Shown here in pieces: positions 62,421 through 64,000 of a stretch of DNA of 64,000 nt. The stretch is from an uncultured Cohaesibacter sp. (lineage in GTDB: Bacteria; Pseudomonadota; Alphaproteobacteria; Rhizobiales; Cohaesibacteraceae): NCBI RefSeq assembly GCF_963664735.1, contig NZ_OY761553.1, forward strand, positions 2,743,303 to 2,807,302, in the 5' to 3' direction. How positions within the stretch are numbered: the first letter of the stretch is position 1; the number at the start of each line of letters is the position of its first letter. The notes beneath the pieces were generated by a model. It worked only from the letters and a program-made list of their open reading frames with translations. It was not told where the DNA came from and made no database searches. A program made the position numbers and the translations under genes.

Positions 62421-63974
62421 ATGGCGATTTCCAAAACTCTTTCTGATGAGTTGGAGAAACGGCGCAAAATCGCACTGGACGGTGGCGGCGCAAAGAAAGC
62501 TGAAGACAGGCATGCCAAAGGTCGCATGACCGCCCGTGAACGCCTTGATGGACTTTTCTCCAAAGGTACGTTCCAGGAATTCGGCTTGCATGCGCAGCAC
62601 AATACCCGTTATTTCGGTATGGCAGATAAATCCATACCGACTGACGGCGTTATTTGCGGCACAGGCTTTGTCGACGGTCGTCCAGTAGCAGCCTTTTCCC
62701 AGGATTTCGGCGTGGTCGGTGGTTCCTTGGGTGAGATTCACGCCAAGAAAATTTGTGCAGCCCTCGACCATGCTGTGAAAGCAGGTGTACCTGTTGTTGG
62801 CTTCAACGATTCAGGCGGAGCTCGTATTCAGGAGGGTGTTGGTGCCCTTTCCGGCTATGGTCAGGTATTCTATCGCAACGTTCAGCTCTCTGGCGTTGTT
62901 CCTCAGATCTCTGTTATTGCAGGCCCTTGCGCCGGTGGCGCAGCTTACAGCCCTGCTCTGACTGACTTCCTGATCATGACTCGCAAAAATGCGCAAATGT
63001 TCATCTGTGGACCAGAAGTCATTCGCGCCGTCACCGGTCAGGTGACAACAATGGATGAAATCGGTTCGGCTCAGGCACATGCCTCTGTTTCCGGTAACAT
63101 TCACTTCATTGCTGAAGATGATGCACACGCAGTGCAGATCGTTCACAAGCTGCTGTCATTCTTGCCAAGCAACAACATGATGGATCCTCCTCATCACATT
63201 GAGCCGGACCTGAAGATTGTTGATGACCCGGCACTGGATGAGCTTGTTCCAGAAGATTCAAAAACTCCATTCGACTGCCGTGAGGTTATCAAAAGCCTGG
63301 CTGACGAAGGTGACTTCCTTGAAATCATGGAACATTTTGCAGCTAACATCGTAATCGGCTTCGGTCGCATTGGCGGTATGGTTGTTGGTTTTGTTGCCAA
63401 CCAGCCTATCGTTAAGGCCGGTACGCTGGATATCGATGCCAGTGACAAGGCTGCACGCTTTGTTCGTTTCTGCAACGTCTACAATATTCCGATCGTAACC
63501 CTCGTCGACGTCCCAGGCTTCTTGCCAGGTGTCAACGAAGAACGTCGCGGTATTATCCGTCACGGCGCTAAAATGCTCTTCGCATACGCCTCCGCCACGG
63601 TTCCGAAAATCACGGTCATCATGCGTAAGGCCTATGGCGGCGCATATCTGGCTATGTGCTCGGAAGACATGGGCGCAGACCGCGTTATGGCATGGCCAAC
63701 AGCTGAAATTGCTGTGATGGGTGCAGAAGGTGCTGTCAACATCCTTTACCGCAAGGAACTGAAGGAAGCTGAAGACAAGGTTGCCAAATCCAAAGAACTT
63801 GCCGATGAATATCGCAAGGAATTTGCAACACCTTACCTCTCTGCTGGTAGACTGGCGATCCATGACATCATTCAACCGCGTGAGACAAAGAGTGCAATCG
63901 CTCTCTCCCTGCGTGGCCTGATGTCCAAGCGTGAAACCCGTCCGCCGAAGAAACACGGCAATATTCCACTCTGA
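62421..63974 (+). CDS. pccB: Propionyl-CoA carboxylase beta subunit (acyl-CoA carboxyltransferase)
   Basis: Carboxyltransferase subunit of 517 residues that moves carboxyl from biotin to propionyl-CoA, giving methylmalonyl-CoA. Typical blocks are RMTARERLDGLFSKGTFQEFG, FGVVGGSLGEIHAKKICAALDHAVKAGVPVVGFNDSGGARIQEGV, GPCAGGAAYSPALTDFLIM, FLPGVNEERRGIIRHGAKMLFAYA and MRKAYGGAYLAMCS. The family also includes methylmalonyl-CoA decarboxylase alpha subunits, so a sodium-pump decarboxylase is the alternative; the next gene, cut by the window end, would decide. Ribosome site is weak. Confidence 0.88.
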   Translation: MAISKTLSDELEKRRKIALDGGGAKKAEDRHAKGRMTARERLDGLFSKGTFQEFGLHAQHNTRYFGMADKSIPTDGVICGTGFVDGRPVAAFSQDFGVVGGSLGEIHAKKICAALDHAVKAGVPVVGFNDSGGARIQEGVGALSGYGQVFYRNVQLSGVVPQISVIAGPCAGGAAYSPALTDFLIMTRKNAQMFICGPEVIRAVTGQVTTMDEIGSAQAHASVSGNIHFIAEDDAHAVQIVHKLLSFLPSNNMMDPPHHIEPDLKIVDDPALDELVPEDSKTPFDCREVIKSLADEGDFLEIMEHFAANIVIGFGRIGGMVVGFVANQPIVKAGTLDIDASDKAARFVRFCNVYNIPIVTLVDVPGFLPGVNEERRGIIRHGAKMLFAYASATVPKITVIMRKAYGGAYLAMCSEDMGADRVMAWPTAEIAVMGAEGAVNILYRKELKEAEDKVAKSKELADEYRKEFATPYLSAGRLAIHDIIQPRETKSAIALSLRGLMSKRETRPPKKHGNIPL

Positions 63975-63990
63975 GCAAAGGATTATCTTG

Positions 63991-64000
63991 ATGCTCGAAA
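63991..64000 (+). CDS. Start of the next gene in the carboxylase operon (first codons only)
   Basis: ATG CTC GAA with AAAGGA seven bases upstream, 17 bases after the pccB stop codon. Only M-L-E is visible. A biotin carboxylase subunit (pccA) often follows pccB, but the sequence is too short to name it. Confidence 0.35.

Overview
The window looks like a chromosomal segment of a marine or host-associated alphaproteobacterium of the order Hyphomicrobiales (Rhizobiales). Moderate GC, TRAP and Fbp-type ABC uptake systems, a tandem flagellin array and a PFOR/FNR-type anaerobic module point to a facultative anaerobe. A Cohaesibacter-like organism would fit, but this is an inference from gene content, not a database match.

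Layout. 1-8.2 kb: the end of a mannitol/fructuronate dehydrogenase, a histidine phosphatase, a TetR regulator divergent from an AcrAB-type RND efflux pair, and an MFS transporter. 8.2-16 kb: a metallophosphoesterase, an Fbp/Afu-type ABC importer (ATPase, binding protein, fused permease) and a TRAP transporter (dctPQM). 16-20.5 kb: an unusual regulator with an integrase-arm-like N-terminus joined to a TetR domain, a secreted SnoaL-like protein with a DoxX membrane protein, and a CobW/ZigA GTPase behind a Zur-like box. 20.5-30.2 kb: a trans-4-hydroxy-L-proline / collagen-peptide catabolic cluster. It holds a GntR regulator, hydroxyproline 2-epimerase, prolyl iminopeptidase, Xaa-Pro peptidase, a DapA-family deaminase, an Ldh2-family reductase, a ketoglutarate-semialdehyde dehydrogenase and a D-amino-acid oxidoreductase. 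Three of its promoter regions carry the same ~21-base element.

30.3-47.4 kb is a flagellar block read leftward: flgL, flgK, an flgN-like gene, a small gene, flgE, flgD, a small acidic protein, fliS, fliD, five tandem flagellin genes and an ECF sigma factor. Seven upstream regions in this block (flgD, all five flagellins and the sigma gene) carry CCKG-N16-CGTT (N17 in one case) 62-81 bases before the start codon. That is ECF-promoter geometry, and suggests the local sigma factor drives filament and hook genes. The flagellin genes are visibly mosaic.

47.4-48.4 kb is an extremely AT-rich gap followed by a long palindrome. 48.4-53.4 kb holds a second RND pump divergent from a MarR regulator, with a perfect palindrome between them. 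53.5-61.3 kb holds a two-gene redox operon: a very long pyruvate:ferredoxin oxidoreductase with an extra C-terminal iron-sulfur domain, translationally coupled to a fused NfnAB-like ferredoxin:NADP oxidoreductase, with an exact FNR box upstream. The window ends with a propionyl-CoA carboxylase beta subunit and the first codons of the next gene. No tRNA, rRNA, CRISPR array or insertion sequence was seen.
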